Assembly: GCA_009693785.1 (NCBI GenBank) | Contig: SHWP01000015.1 | Coordinates: 1-60,263 of the forward strand | Reading direction: 5' to 3' | From: Rhodospirillaceae bacterium | GTDB lineage: Bacteria; Pseudomonadota; Alphaproteobacteria; Rhodospirillales; Rhodospirillaceae | Length of the DNA: 60,263 bases | Shown: piece after piece, positions 15,349 through 23,824 of the stretch | How positions within the stretch are numbered: the first letter of the stretch is position 1 | Layout of the letters: each line of letters begins with the position of its first letter | Translations under genes and position numbers: made by a program | The notes under the pieces: generated by a model | The model's input: the letters and a program-made list of their open reading frames with translations, nothing else | Database searches by the model: none | What the model was told of the DNA's origin: nothing

Positions 15349-17844
15349 GCTAGCTTGTGTAACCGGCTTGCATAACCGGCGAATGGCTTGTGCAAGGCTT
15401 CTCACATCTAGCGGCTTTTTGAAGAACGCTCCGGCCCCCGCGGTTAGCGCCGTGGCTTCATTGGCCGTATCGCTAAAGCCAGTGCAAAGGATAACAGAAA
15501 TGTCGGGCCGGATTGCCTTAATTTGTTTAATCAAAACGAGGCCCCTCATTTCGGGCATGACTTGATCCGTTATGACGACGTCCCAAGCATTCGGGTCGTT
15601 CGAGAATAAACGCAATGCCTCTAATGGAGAATCTAAGGCGGTCGTCTCATAACCATACTTCGCAAGCATGAGGGCTGTGGCTTCGGCGAGATCTGCGTCG
15701 TCATCCACAATAAGAACGCGCTCGGTGCCGCTCACATTCAATTGTTCAATATCTTTTTCTGGCTCCTGTACCGCCACTTGAGTTGTCAACGGCAGGAAGA
15801 GGCGGACGCGGCAGCCATGTCCAGGCGCGCTTGTCACGGTGGTGAAGCCGTCATGGGCTGCAACGACTGAAGCGACGACAGCCATGCCCAAGCCCGTTCC
15901 CTTGACTTTTTTCTTGGTCGAGAAAAACGGTTCGAACATGCGCTCCAGTGTGGGCTGCGATACTCCCGGCCCATTGTCGCGCACGGTGATGCAAACATAA
16001 TCCTGGGCGGCGACGGGCATTCCCGAGACAAATTGTTGAATGACCACGCCATCGGTTCGGTTTGTTGTTGCCGTGGAAATGCCCGGGTTATACCGGCCCA
16101 AGTCAGCCCGAGAGAGGCGGACGGAACTACAGTTGCATTCGATATTACCTGGCCGGTCGCCAATCGCTTGACGTGAATTGACACCCATATTCATCAAGGC
16201 CTGAAGAAGCTGCCCCGAATTGCCGAGCACGGTTATTTCGGGTGGAGGCAGGATAACATTCAACTCAATATTCACGGGTGTGCTGACGCGTAAGTAGGAT
16301 TTGAGTTCCTCAAGCGGTTCGCCGATTCGATATGGAACCCGCTCAGTGTGAGATGCGCGCGAGAACAACAATATTTGCTGGACAAGCTCTGCGGCACGAG
16401 CGCATATCCCTATAATTCTTTGTGCGTATCGGCGGTTTGCAGCATACTCATCCGCGTCGTGGATCATCAACGCAGCGAAGGACCCAATAGCGGCAATAAT
16501 GTTGTTAAAGTCGTGAGCGACGCCGCCTGCGAGATTGCCAAGACTCTTCGCGTTCTGAGCTTCGACCAGCCTCACGTACATGTCGTAGTCGGCTGCAGCA
16601 GATGCGATCTCATCCATCTCGTTGGCGTAACGGAACTTGGGACTGTCAGGACCTGCGACCTTTCGTGTCAATCCACGCATGGCGCCGATAATGGCGGCAA
16701 TTGGTGCTTGGACCGAGCGTCCGATGAGTATTCCTGCCGCCGCTGTGAGGATCACAAAAGCCAAAACGGCAATCAGGGAGTAATTGAGCATTTTCATGAT
16801 GGGTTGGCGAATTTCAGAAACCGCGATTTCTGCCCCGACAACCCAAGTGACGCCGTGAAATTGCATAGGTCCATAGCTCCCGAGGACATCGATACCTCGC
16901 GCATTTGTCGCCATGCCCTCGACATCGCGCCCTTTCAAGGCTGATTCAATATGTAGGCCTGCCACAAATTCCGTGAGGATTGTCGGCTTATCTGCCAGAC
17001 GGGCATCACTTCGCATCAAGTTGTCGCCACCGACGATGAACTGTTCATCGGTTTTGGTATGACCGTCGATTTGTTGCATGATGTTGTTGATGCGCCCCAT
17101 CGGCATCTGGAACGCAATTGGGCCGATCCAGATATCATTAAAAAATATGGGCGTTGCGATGAAAGCGGCCGGATCGAAGTTGCTGGGTTCGTAGCGTTCA
17201 AAATCGGAAAACGAAATTCGGTCCGCTACAGGGTTTTCCGCACTCGCAAGAAAGGCGCGCGCCAACCCAGTCGCTCGCCACGCACCGGTTCGCAGACTGC
17301 TGCCAAAATCTGGTTCTTTGACAACCGTGAGCACGACATTGCCAGCCGTGTCGATCAGGAACACGTCGTAGTATCCGCGTTGCTCGAACAGGCTGCGAAA
17401 GTAGGGAAAATACTTGGCGTGCGTAGAGCTATATCCTGTGCGGTCATTGGCATCGACGAGCTTTTGGCGCTGACCAGGCGGGTACTTGCTGCCGGTTCCA
17501 TAACTTGTCTGGACACTGTTACCCGCGTCAGAGCCGAGTTGTGCAAATGCCGTGGTCAGATCCTTGAGAGCGCCAACGACAAATGGATTGCGGCTTTGCA
17601 GCACAAGGTCTTGGTCGATTCCTGCCAGATACCGTTGAAGCTCTGTCGTGCGGTGCTGGCGTGCCCGGGCAAGGCTTATCCCGGCTTGATCCATCAGCGC
17701 TCTCTCGCCAATGGAAAAAGAAATCGTTGCGATCGATATGACGGACGTAACCCCGAGCGCGACACTCAGAATGGATACCACCACTCCAATTCTGACTCTG
17801 CTGAATATTCCGGTTGCTTGAGGCGTCGATGTGAGAGCGTGCAT
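15340..17844 (-). CDS. Membrane hybrid sensor histidine kinase with receiver domain
   Basis: An 834-residue signalling protein. A first membrane helix at about 16-48 and a second at about 353-375 flank a periplasmic sensor region of some 300 residues resembling a double Cache domain (FLIDTAGNVVLTV, GPIAFQMPMGRI). A cytoplasmic phosphoacceptor H444 sits in GGVAHDFNN. An ATPase domain has the N box NMGVNSRQA, DNGPG and GTGLGMAVV. A C-terminal receiver has acceptor D760 in VITDQVMPEM and Lys in FFKKPLD. The second receiver, phosphotransferase or transcription factor it would need is not nearby. It probably senses a small extracellular ligand. Confidence 0.92.
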   Translation of the reverse strand: MHALTSTPQATGIFSRVRIGVVVSILSVALGVTSVISIATISFSIGERALMDQAGISLARARQHRTTELQRYLAGIDQDLVLQSRNPFVVGALKDLTTAFAQLGSDAGNSVQTSYGTGSKYPPGQRQKLVDANDRTGYSSTHAKYFPYFRSLFEQRGYYDVFLIDTAGNVVLTVVKEPDFGSSLRTGAWRATGLARAFLASAENPVADRISFSDFERYEPSNFDPAAFIATPIFFNDIWIGPIAFQMPMGRINNIMQQIDGHTKTDEQFIVGGDNLMRSDARLADKPTILTEFVAGLHIESALKGRDVEGMATNARGIDVLGSYGPMQFHGVTWVVGAEIAVSEIRQPIMKMLNYSLIAVLAFVILTAAAGILIGRSVQAPIAAIIGAMRGLTRKVAGPDSPKFRYANEMDEIASAAADYDMYVRLVEAQNAKSLGNLAGGVAHDFNNIIAAIGSFAALMIHDADEYAANRRYAQRIIGICARAAELVQQILLFSRASHTERVPYRIGEPLEELKSYLRVSTPVNIELNVILPPPEITVLGNSGQLLQALMNMGVNSRQAIGDRPGNIECNCSSVRLSRADLGRYNPGISTATTNRTDGVVIQQFVSGMPVAAQDYVCITVRDNGPGVSQPTLERMFEPFFSTKKKVKGTGLGMAVVASVVAAHDGFTTVTSAPGHGCRVRLFLPLTTQVAVQEPEKDIEQLNVSGTERVLIVDDDADLAEATALMLAKYGYETTALDSPLEALRLFSNDPNAWDVVITDQVMPEMRGLVLIKQIKAIRPDISVILCTGFSDTANEATALTAGAGAFFKKPLDVRSLAQAIRRLCKPVTQASRA

Positions 17845-18060
17845 GAGTGATCTGCTGGATGTTCCGTCGCGATTTGATCGAACAAGTGAAAGCTTTCCGG
17901 TAGCAGCCTGATTTCAACCAACGGCTGCCACTGATTTACAATAGCCAACAACACCCCTATAGGTCCGTTAGCTTAGGTATGGGATGTGTGCGCAAAAGTA
18001 TTGGGGTGAATCAGCAGATACCGCTGGCCAGGCCAATAACCATGGGTTGGGGTACGATGA

Positions 18061-19413
18061 TTAGGCCTTCTCTACCCAGGCGCGGGCGCGCTCGGCGGCG
18101 GCGCGGAACGCGGGGCGGCCCGCGAACACCAGCAGCATGGCCAAGCCGCCACCCCCCGCAAAAATCGTCGTCAAGCTATAGCGAATTCCGGTCGGCTCGG
18201 TGAAAACGTTGTCCGACAGCAGCCCGATGATGTAACCGCCTGCGGTCAGCGCGATCAGCCCATTGACGAGCGTATAAATTGCTATGATTTGTCCGCGCTG
18301 TTCGTTCGGCGTGATTTGGCTTAAGCCCATCAGCAGCGCCGAGGACGACCAGTTCGAGGTGAAGCTTTTGCAAAATAGCATCATCATCATCAACGTGCTG
18401 CCCGGCACAAGGCACGTCAACGTGCCAAACACCATGCAGAACAGCCCGTGCACCGCGATGGCGATCATCGACGCATCATCGCGGCCCTTGGCGATTAGCC
18501 AACTCATGAACCAGCCAACGGTGATCGAACTGCCAGCCCCGGTGATCGCGGTTGCCCCCAGCAGCCATCCGACATCCTCGGGGGGCCAGGCGTACACGCG
18601 GATGATGAATGTCGGCACCCAGGCGATCTGGGCGTAAATGCACATCACATTCAAAATCGCGCTGATCATCAACGTCGTGTAGGCAAACCAGTTCAATCGC
18701 GCATGCTCGATTAATGGTTTGAGTGAGCGGTCGACGATCTCGGCTTTTTCGCGGCGTGCTGGCTCGCGGACCGTCAACCCGAACCACAGTGCGACCAATA
18801 CGCCCGGCAGGCCCACGGCTAGAAACACAATCTGCCAATTGCGCAAGCCCTCGACCCATGCCGGGCCGAACCCGCGCGCGGCATCGGCGATGGCAATCGC
18901 GTTACCGCCCAAAATGCCGCCAGCCGCCGTACCAATCGAGCCACCCAACAACAAGATGCCATAAGCCTTGGCGCGCGACTTCGGCGGCAAGTAATCGGCA
19001 ATCAACGAACCCGAGACAGGCATCACGCAGGCCTCGCCGAGGCCCACAAAGATGCGGCTGATGAAGAGCTCAGTAAAACTATCCGACAGGCCACAGGCCG
19101 CCGTGGCTATGCTCCACACAAATATACCGCCCGCGAGAAGTGCGCGCCGGTCGGTGCGGTCGGTGATGACGCCCATCACCAGCCCAAAAGTGCTGAAACA
19201 AATTGCGAAGGCCAAGCCTTGCAACAACCCGATTTGCGCATCGGTGACGCCAAGATCTTGTTTGATCGGCTGCACCAGCAGACTAATGATCGAGCGGTCA
19301 AGGATGGCGAAGGAGTAGGCGATAACCAGAATGGTCATCACGTACCAAGCATAAACCGGCGATGGCCATGAGAGAGCAGAGCTTGCGGTACGGCCAACGG
19401 GAACAGTGTTCAT
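18061..19413 (-). CDS. MFS transporter, last gene of the cupin-hydrolase operon
   Basis: A 450-residue major facilitator related to the one at 13936. It shares the AILDRSIISLLVQPIK helix 1 pattern and a FVGLGEACVMPVSGSLIADY helix 4 region. The helix 2-3 loop is MGVITDRTDRR. GAGGT precedes ATG 19413. It lies 46 bases downstream of the alpha/beta hydrolase and is transcribed in the same direction. Inference: import or export of the compound processed by the bicupin and the hydrolase upstream. The substrate cannot be deduced. Confidence 0.88.
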   Translation of the reverse strand: MNTVPVGRTASSALSWPSPVYAWYVMTILVIAYSFAILDRSIISLLVQPIKQDLGVTDAQIGLLQGLAFAICFSTFGLVMGVITDRTDRRALLAGGIFVWSIATAACGLSDSFTELFISRIFVGLGEACVMPVSGSLIADYLPPKSRAKAYGILLLGGSIGTAAGGILGGNAIAIADAARGFGPAWVEGLRNWQIVFLAVGLPGVLVALWFGLTVREPARREKAEIVDRSLKPLIEHARLNWFAYTTLMISAILNVMCIYAQIAWVPTFIIRVYAWPPEDVGWLLGATAITGAGSSITVGWFMSWLIAKGRDDASMIAIAVHGLFCMVFGTLTCLVPGSTLMMMMLFCKSFTSNWSSSALLMGLSQITPNEQRGQIIAIYTLVNGLIALTAGGYIIGLLSDNVFTEPTGIRYSLTTIFAGGGGLAMLLVFAGRPAFRAAAERARAWVEKA

Positions 19414-19459
19414 GTGACCTCGTGAAAGTCGAAAGATGAATGCTTGGTATTCGTTCGAT

Positions 19460-20275
19460 TTAGGCGTGCCGCTTGACCCAATCGAGCAACAGGGGCGCGG
19501 TGGCTTCAGGTTCTTCGACCATACAATATGTACCGCCCGCGCCCTCTAAGGTAGCCATTTCGGCGCGGGGGCAAAGCTTCTTGAAATCGTCGACCGAGGA
19601 TTTGATGTTGGGGTGATCCGAACCGTTCTGGCCCGAGGTGCCCATCAGCAATAGCACGGGCATGGACAATCTTTTCACGTCGGGCGTCAGGTCGCAGTGG
19701 TAGAAAGCCTCCATGATCTTGGACAACGAGGCGATGGTGAAGTTGCGCGCGAATGCGCCGGTTTCGAATTTCGCGATCTCATCGCCCTTGGCGCCGTAAA
19801 TGTATTTCTCGCCGCAGCCGATCCACTGCGTGAATTTCGCCAATGCCTGATAGCCGAAATTCTCGGCCAACCCCAAGTAGGTTTGCGCCTTCTGGCGCGA
19901 GGAGGCGGAATAGCGGAATGAGGGGAAGGTGATCAAACTTTTCAAGCGGCTGGGAAAGCGCGATGCAAAGCGGATCGCCAAGTTTGAACCCGTCGATGTG
20001 CCCCACAGGTGAATTTTTTCAAGCTTCAAGTGATCGAGCACGATCACCAGGTCATCGACCCAACGGTCCACCGATACGTTGCCCGCCCATGAGCGGTCGG
20101 AATGGCCGCAGCCGCGGTAGTTCCAATCGATGAATTTCAGGTGCGGCGTGAGCAGTGGCCGGATGGCGTGGAACTGCTCGTGCAGCAAGCCCCAGCCGCC
20201 GGTACCCACCAAGGGCTCACCTTGGCCCGCAACATCGAACCACAGTTGCGTTCCCTGATCGTTGACATACGGCAT
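19460..20275 (-). CDS. Alpha/beta-hydrolase-fold protein with atypical triad
   Basis: A 271-residue alpha/beta hydrolase. The nucleophile elbow GTSTGSN and the oxyanion region VGTGGWGLLHEQF are present, along with the FIDWNYRGCGHSDRS strand usual in this superfamily. Near the C-terminus, where relatives have GAGH with the catalytic His, this protein reads EGAGGTYCMVEEPEA, so the His appears to be replaced by Gly. ATG 20275 is preferred because GGAGGG lies directly upstream. It is the middle gene of a leftward operon with the bicupin and an MFS carrier. It may be a hydrolase with a displaced His, a lyase, or a non-catalytic binder. Confidence 0.85.
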   Translation of the reverse strand: MPYVNDQGTQLWFDVAGQGEPLVGTGGWGLLHEQFHAIRPLLTPHLKFIDWNYRGCGHSDRSWAGNVSVDRWVDDLVIVLDHLKLEKIHLWGTSTGSNLAIRFASRFPSRLKSLITFPSFRYSASSRQKAQTYLGLAENFGYQALAKFTQWIGCGEKYIYGAKGDEIAKFETGAFARNFTIASLSKIMEAFYHCDLTPDVKRLSMPVLLLMGTSGQNGSDHPNIKSSVDDFKKLCPRAEMATLEGAGGTYCMVEEPEATAPLLLDWVKRHA

Positions 20276-20367
20276 GCACACCCTCCCCACGCGGCGGCGG
20301 CATATCTTTGCCTATCGTATTGCGAACGACAATGTTTATGTCGGTGTTGGGGAAGGGCCCGGTTTGA

Positions 20368-21399
20368 TTACTTCACCGTGCCACCCGCCGCGGCCATGGA
20401 CGGCGCGAACGCTGCGGTAAGCACGGGCGCATCGGTGGCGATGAAGACGGAATCTTCCAGGACTTCCCAATAACCGGGATTGCCCAGTTTCTCGCGCATG
20501 GCATCTCCGGCGACGAGTTCGAACGTCTCATCGCCCTCGGTGCGGCGGAGGCGTCCTTTCGGAACATAAATCAGGACATCGTTGCGTGAGGTCACGCCCA
20601 GGTTGGTCTTGTCGCCCTTGCGCAGCGTAGCATAGCGGATGGAATTGCCGTCGAAGGCATAGCGTTTCACTTTAAACCGCGCGGCGTTGGCAGGCGCAGA
20701 TTTTACTTCCTCGGCGTTGCGGGCCGTAACACTCTTGCCATCTTGCATCCATTGCACGGTCTCGACCTCGGCCAGGTCTTTGCCAGCCACATGCGCGAAC
20801 TTCTGGCTGGCTGCGGTGCTGGGCACTTGGAACAGCAGCATCACCGTATCTTCGCTGGGCTTGGGGTTGCGCAGCATGCCGCCCGGAAAATACAACGCAT
20901 CGCCCGCTTTCACCTTCACCGTTGGGCCCTTAACGCCGAACAACGGCGTGAGCGTGACCGAGCCTTGCAGCAGCAAGATTTCCGTTTCGAAAGCGACTTG
21001 ATGCAATACGGGCCCGCTGCCTTTCTTGAAGGTCAACGTGCGAATAGAGCCTGAGGGAAAATCATAGACGCGCGATTCATAGCGCGAGGCCGTGGCCGGG
21101 GCTTTGTCGACGCCGTCTTTGCCCATCACGATACGTAACGGCGCGCCGTTAGCTTCGGCGTTCTGCGCTGGGGCTTCCCATTCGGCGCAGGGAACGGCCG
21201 CGACGGATTTTCCCGGAATAAACACCACGTTGCCCTGGCCCATGGCGACCCCGGTGCTGCCCTGAGCGTGGGCTGGTCCAACCAACGAGAGCGGCGTTGT
21301 GGCCCCCAATGCAGCCAGAGTACTGGCCAGTGCCCCGGCTGTAGTGACGCCGGAAATTGCCGACCGGCGGTTAAGAGTTAGCCGCGATTGGTCACTCAT
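20368..21399 (-). CDS. Exported bicupin protein
   Basis: A 343-residue protein with a Tat-like leader (LNRRSAISGVTTAG, ending GPAHAQG) and two consecutive cupin domains. The first has GPVLHQVAFETEILLLQG and AGDALYFPGGM. The second is shorter, with DVLIYVPKGRLRR and LVAGDAMREK. Metal-binding histidines are sparse: the first domain keeps one His and a Glu, and the second has none in the usual motif. It heads the leftward operon with the alpha/beta hydrolase and MFS genes. A ring- or keto-acid-cleaving enzyme or a sugar or aromatic binding protein are possible; I cannot decide. Confidence 0.78.
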   Translation of the reverse strand: MSDQSRLTLNRRSAISGVTTAGALASTLAALGATTPLSLVGPAHAQGSTGVAMGQGNVVFIPGKSVAAVPCAEWEAPAQNAEANGAPLRIVMGKDGVDKAPATASRYESRVYDFPSGSIRTLTFKKGSGPVLHQVAFETEILLLQGSVTLTPLFGVKGPTVKVKAGDALYFPGGMLRNPKPSEDTVMLLFQVPSTAASQKFAHVAGKDLAEVETVQWMQDGKSVTARNAEEVKSAPANAARFKVKRYAFDGNSIRYATLRKGDKTNLGVTSRNDVLIYVPKGRLRRTEGDETFELVAGDAMREKLGNPGYWEVLEDSVFIATDAPVLTAAFAPSMAAAGGTVK

Positions 21400-21613
21400 G
21401 ATTACCGCTCACTTGTATATGTTGGTCCAGCAGTACCGCCTAGCTTGGACCCTCCGGGCATGATTTTCCAACGATTAATTGTACTTGGACTCGCCAGATG
21501 GGCTGGCTGATGGCAGCTCGATTGACAGGCGCTAGGAGCCACTTTACGACTCTAGGCCATACCGCTTGGCCGTAACACTTGTGGCCAAAACATCAGGCAG
21601 GGGATCGAAGGTC

Positions 21614-21973
21614 ATGAAACTCGCCAGTATTAATGTCGACGAACAAGGCCATTCCTATTTCGGCGAAGTCGAATCTGCCGACAAAGACGACAAAGAACGC
21701 CAGATGAACATCGCCCATTGGCAGCTGTGGCAAACCCAGCCCGGCCACTTTGTCGACTTCAAACCGACCGAAGAACCCAAGTGCATCGTCATGATGTCGG
21801 GCAAGATTGAAATCACCGTCAGCTCCGGCGAGAAGCGTTACTTCTCGCGCGGCGATACGTTCTTGGTGCAAGACATCAAGGGCAAGGGCCATGCACATCG
21901 CACCATCGGGGCTGAGCCCTGCAACGCGATGGTGATCACGATGCCAACGGTGATGAGCGCGACCGCGGCTTAA
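21614..21973 (+). CDS. Small single-domain cupin protein
   Basis: A 119-residue cytoplasmic cupin. MMSGKIEITVSSGEKRYFSRGD with a preceding PGHFVDFKPTEE segment and a following KGHAHRTIG match the two cupin motifs loosely. The second motif keeps His residues. ATG 21614 has GAAGG upstream, while the longer reading has none. It is divergent from the bicupin gene at 21399, separated by about 214 bases, so the two cupin genes may share a control region. Function unknown. Confidence 0.75.
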   Translation: MKLASINVDEQGHSYFGEVESADKDDKERQMNIAHWQLWQTQPGHFVDFKPTEEPKCIVMMSGKIEITVSSGEKRYFSRGDTFLVQDIKGKGHAHRTIGAEPCNAMVITMPTVMSATAA

Positions 21974-22065
21974 GGGGCGGTGGGCTTGATTTGAGCAAAC
22001 CCTCGGTCTGATGCAACACGGAACGCGAGGCGGCGCGGCGTGGCGTGACCGGAGCGGGGCACCTA

Positions 22066-22085
22066 TTTTCACTCTGACCCCGAAC
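22066..22085 (+). repeat. Left copy of the TCTGACCCC repeat
   Basis: TTTTCACTCTGACCCCGAAC matches the right copy at 22574-22593 in 17 of 20 positions and in the same orientation. The two bracket the small gene at 22139. Repeats of this kind recall REP-type dispersed elements, but that link is from memory and was not tested. Confidence 0.5.
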
Positions 22086-22138
22086 TCTACGAACTATAGG
22101 CCTGGGCGAACAAGATTAAGTGCCTAGGAGGCTCATCA

Positions 22139-22474
22139 GTGAAGAAAACCATCGCATTATTTTTTACTTTCATCACGGGTGCTGCATCGGCGCTAGCTAT
22201 AGTGCTGCTTGGAGGCGGCGATTCTCCCGGCGAGCATGAAGCAAGCGAAGATCAATGTAAAATTATTAGGATTGCGGAGCGTTACCTTGCTGCACAGGCT
22301 CCCAATTTCGAAACCATCGACAAAAGAGTTGTTATCGAAGATGCAGAGAATAGGTGGAAAGTCTATTTCATGCCACCACCGCCAAATACTCAAGGAGGTA
22401 CGCATGGAGGTGAAATTCTTATCATTATCGACAAAGCAGAACTCAAGGTCGTAGGCTCTCAACTGGGACTATAG
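22139..22474 (+). CDS. Small NTF2-fold-like secreted or anchored protein
   Basis: A 111-residue protein starting at GTG 22139, seven bases after a perfect AGGAGG. A hydrophobic leader (IALFFTFITGAASALAIVLL) is followed by a short domain with AERYLAAQAP, a tryptophan strand RWKVYFMPPPP and GGEILIIIDKAELKVV. The last two resemble NTF2-fold immunity-type proteins (GG-strand-D-x-K). Its codons are noticeably richer in A and T than neighbouring genes, and it is bracketed by short repeats, which suggests recent acquisition. The immunity assignment is tentative; no toxin gene is visible beside it. Confidence 0.6.
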   Translation: MKKTIALFFTFITGAASALAIVLLGGGDSPGEHEASEDQCKIIRIAERYLAAQAPNFETIDKRVVIEDAENRWKVYFMPPPPNTQGGTHGGEILIIIDKAELKVVGSQLGL

Positions 22475-22541
22475 TCACATGGCATCACACTGTTCCGCTG
22501 GCAGCCCACGGCGGCCATGGTGTGTACTCAAAAAGAGTTCA

Positions 22542-22588
22542 GGGTCAGAGTAAAAATCTAGCGCTTCGGCGAGTTTTTACTCTGACCC
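22542..22588. repeat. 15-bp perfect inverted repeat with TTCG hairpin
   Basis: GGGTCAGAGTAAAAA at 22542-22556 pairs perfectly with TTTTTACTCTGACCC at 22574-22588. The 17-nt spacer contains CGC-TTCG-GCG, a very stable tetraloop hairpin. The arms carry the same core as the repeat at 22066. The element abuts the broken end of the glutathione S-transferase remnant. Confidence 0.75.
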
Positions 22589-22607
22589 CGATCCCTCGAT
22601 CCCTACA

Positions 22608-22784
22608 ACGCGGCGGTATTTCGTGACCGACCGTTTGACTCTCGCCGATATTGCGTTGGTCGCCTATACCCGAAAGGCGCATGAAGCTGGCCTTCATCTT
22701 GCGCGCTGGCCCGCCGTGCGAGCTTGGGTCGCCCGCATCGAAACGGACTTGGGCCTCGCACCATTCAAGATTACAGACGTCTAA
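22608..22784 (+). pseudogene. C-terminal remnant of a glutathione S-transferase
   Basis: In one frame ending at TAA 22782-22784 the sequence reads RRYFVTDRLTLADIALVAY, then ARWPAVRAWVARIE and a short tail. This is the C-terminal helical domain of a glutathione S-transferase, including the conserved LTLADI hinge and the final WPAVRAW helix. No start codon, no thioredoxin-like N-terminal domain and no RBS lie upstream, because the frame runs into the inverted repeat at 22542-22588. This is a gene fragment truncated by or beside the repeat. TauE/SafE at 22798 follows 13 bases later and may use what was the GST's downstream position. Confidence 0.8.
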
Positions 22785-22797
22785 GGGGCCTGGCGCA

Positions 22798-23556
22798 ATG
22801 GAACTCCTGCCGACTTACCTTCTCCTGGCGGGCGCAGCCTTCGCCGCCGGCATTATGAATGCGGTGGCGGGCGGCGGCACCTTCATCACCTTCCCGGCCC
22901 TGGTGTTCACCGGCGTACCCTCGGTGATTGCCAATGCCTCCAACCAGGTAGCACTGCTTCCCGGGTACTTAGCCAGCGCCTGGGCCTACCGGCATGATTT
23001 CCAAAATTTCGAGAAGGTGTCGTTCAAGGCTATGACCGCCGTGAGCCTGGTGGGCGGGGTGATCGGCGCGGTGCTGCTGCTGCGCACGCCGGAACGCACC
23101 TTTGACGTCATTGTGCCCTGGCTGCTGCTCGCAGCCACGCTGATATTTGCGTTCGGGCCACGTATCACGCCGCGGCTGCAGCAGTTGTTCACCCTCGGCC
23201 CAGCGGCCCTGTTGTTCATCCAGTTCCTGGTGGGGATTTACGGCGGATATTTTGGCGGGGCGGCGGGGATCATCATGCTCGCGCTCTACAGCCTATACGG
23301 CCTGACCAATCTCAACATCATGAACGCCACCAAGACGCTCGTCTCGGGACTGATCAACGCCATCGCCGTGGTGATCTTCGTCGTCGTCGGCAAAGTGGCG
23401 TGGCCGCAAACACTGGTGATGCTAGTGGCAGCGGCCCTCGGCGGCTATTACGGCGCGCAGGTGGCGCGGACGATGAATCCCAAACTGCTGCGCGCGGGCG
23501 TCATCGTCATCAGCGTGTCGGTGACCGCCGCGTTTTTCGCACGCCAGTTCGGATAG
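22798..23556 (+). CDS. TauE/SafE-family membrane exporter
   Basis: A 252-residue membrane protein with about eight hydrophobic segments. The family motif NAVAGGGTFITFPALV sits near the N-terminus, and its second-half counterpart is GIYGGYFGGAAGIIML. Members export sulfite, sulfoacetate or related organic anions, and some have no known substrate. ATG 22798 follows AAGGGG. The length matches the family. The gene lies directly behind the GST remnant, so it may originally have been the second gene of a two-gene unit. Confidence 0.88.
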   Translation: MELLPTYLLLAGAAFAAGIMNAVAGGGTFITFPALVFTGVPSVIANASNQVALLPGYLASAWAYRHDFQNFEKVSFKAMTAVSLVGGVIGAVLLLRTPERTFDVIVPWLLLAATLIFAFGPRITPRLQQLFTLGPAALLFIQFLVGIYGGYFGGAAGIIMLALYSLYGLTNLNIMNATKTLVSGLINAIAVVIFVVVGKVAWPQTLVMLVAAALGGYYGAQVARTMNPKLLRAGVIVISVSVTAAFFARQFG

Positions 23557-23824
23557 TGCGGATCACGTTGCGCACTGCGTCATACCGAGGGTGAATAATT
23601 ATTCCGCAGCGGTATACCCGCGCCTGATAAAAACCCTGTTATAACAGGCCGAACAGGCGGTCGCGTTTGTTGCGCTGCGTCATACCGGGCTGGTGTAGAT
23701 TTCGACCCGCTCTTCCTTCGGACTGCGCGGGTCATCGCTAAGCTCGTGGTCTTCGGCCCCTCGCCAAGCGCTGCCTCCTGCTCGTTGTTCCACGTGAAAC
23801 AATTGTCCCGTAATCCACAGCCCG
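23557..23824. other. Palindrome-rich spacer without a convincing gene
   Basis: Between the TauE and MFS genes I see three perfect palindromes: GAATAATTATTC (23593-23604), GGTATACC (23611-23618) and CCTGTTATAACAGG (23635-23648). A direct repeat CTGCGTCATACCG occurs at 23575-23587 and again exactly 100 bases later at 23675-23687. A parS site lies at 23786-23801. Minus-strand reading frames here lack a credible start and RBS. Confidence 0.6.
23786..23801. promoter_or_regulatory. parS: parS centromere site
   Basis: TGTTCCACGTGAAACA fits the 16-bp ParB-binding consensus TGTTnCACGTGAAACA at every position and is identical to the Bacillus subtilis spo0J site as I remember it. In most bacteria such sites cluster around the chromosomal replication origin. 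I noticed no second full match in the window. TAATCCACA at 23811-23819 is one base from a DnaA box. Confidence 0.8.

Noticed and set aside
22542..22588. Intrinsic terminator reading of the inverted repeat
   Set aside because: The T-run is inside the stem rather than after it, and the same core recurs at 22066. A dispersed repeat fits better.
22651..22797. N-terminal extension of the TauE/SafE gene
   Set aside because: The extension overlaps the GST remnant in another frame and lacks membrane-protein character. ATG 22798 has its own RBS.
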